From positions 1 through 40,546 of the forward strand of contig JAFMIR010000034.1 of NCBI GenBank assembly GCA_017853885.1: a stretch of DNA of 40,546 nucleotides. Direction: 5' to 3'. The translations under genes were made by a program, and so were the position numbers. Source of the stretch: Prosthecobacter sp. GTDB taxonomy: Bacteria; Verrucomicrobiota; Verrucomicrobiia; Verrucomicrobiales; Verrucomicrobiaceae. The notes beneath the pieces were generated by a model, which did not search any database, had not been told where the DNA came from, and worked only from the letters and a program-made list of their open reading frames with translations. The first letter of the stretch is position 1, and every line of letters begins with the position of its first letter. Positions 40,453 to 40,546 of the stretch are shown here, piece after piece.

Positions 40453-40546
40453 TCAGCTCACCAGCGTGCGCAGTTGGGTCGTGATCTCGTCACGACTGAG
40501 GACACCTGCGGCGACAGCGAGGGTGAGGTTTTCCCATTCGTCAACG
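40453..40546 (-). CDS. 3' end of an unidentified gene
   Basis: The minus strand reads about 30 codons without a stop from the window edge to TGA at 40455-40453; the peptide ends in SRDEITTQLRTLVS. The tail is helical and charged, with no recognisable motif. It converges with the DUF1549/DUF1553 gene, with 4 bp between the two stop codons. Too short to identify. Confidence 0.45.
   Translation of the reverse strand, partial: VDEWENLTLAVAAGVLSRDEITTQLRTLVS

Noticed and set aside
1..40546. CRISPR array, tRNA, rRNA, insertion sequence or prophage
   Set aside because: No regularly spaced repeats, no cloverleaf or rRNA-like sequence, and no transposase, integrase or phage protein was seen.

Overview
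Most likely a Verrucomicrobiota genome (Planctomycetota is the second choice). The basis is protein families largely confined to that superphylum: a DUF1549/DUF1553 cytochrome-type protein, a DUF1587/DUF1592/DUF1588/DUF1585 protein paired with a Tat-exported DUF1552 protein, and a glucose/sorbosone-dehydrogenase-type propeller fused to cytochrome c. I saw no rRNA, tRNA, CRISPR array, transposase or integrase.

Region A (1-3.1 kb, minus strand): a tripartite efflux cassette in the order TetR repressor, lipoprotein adaptor, RND permease (cut by the window edge). A similar operator-like word lies before tetR and before the adaptor. A cluster of GAATGACGAA-type direct and inverted repeats sits between adaptor and permease.

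Region B (3.3-21.8 kb): a visibly AT-richer block holding a type IV pilus/type II secretion-like (type IV filament) machine in two convergent operons. The plus-strand operon (3397-9730) encodes three exported proteins, two prepilins, a very large GspK/PilX-like pseudopilin and a PilT-like ATPase. The minus-strand operon (21673-9742) encodes a probable major prepilin, a GspL-like (PilM-PilN-type) protein, PilO-like and PilP/GspC-like proteins, a secretin, an unknown cytoplasmic protein, a PilB/GspE ATPase, a PilC/GspF platform protein, a small exported protein, another prepilin, an ABC ATPase, an ABC permease and a membrane-anchored protein. The last three resemble in arrangement the PilGHI transporter of Myxococcus xanthus. 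No prepilin peptidase is present. The operons end 11 bp apart with no terminator visible.

Region C (22.0-35.5 kb, minus strand): eight tightly packed genes, apparently one operon, with five 4-bp ATGA stop/start overlaps. The order is GlcD-like, GlcE-like and GlcF-like 2-hydroxyacid dehydrogenase subunits, a propeller-DUF1592 cytochrome protein, a DUF1552 protein, a sugar dehydrogenase-PKD-cytochrome-CBM protein, an aldose 1-epimerase and an MFS sugar-acid-type transporter. This reads as a module that oxidises a sugar outside the cytoplasm, imports the acid or a product, and oxidises a 2-hydroxyacid. The substrate is not known.

Region D (35.5-40.5 kb): an intergenic region with a TGTCAG-type operator-like cluster, then on the plus strand an FMN-dependent 2-hydroxyacid dehydrogenase (LldD/glycolate oxidase family), possibly preceded by a coupled 26-codon leader ORF, and a DUF1549/DUF1553 cytochrome protein. 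The 3' end of an unidentified minus-strand gene closes the window.
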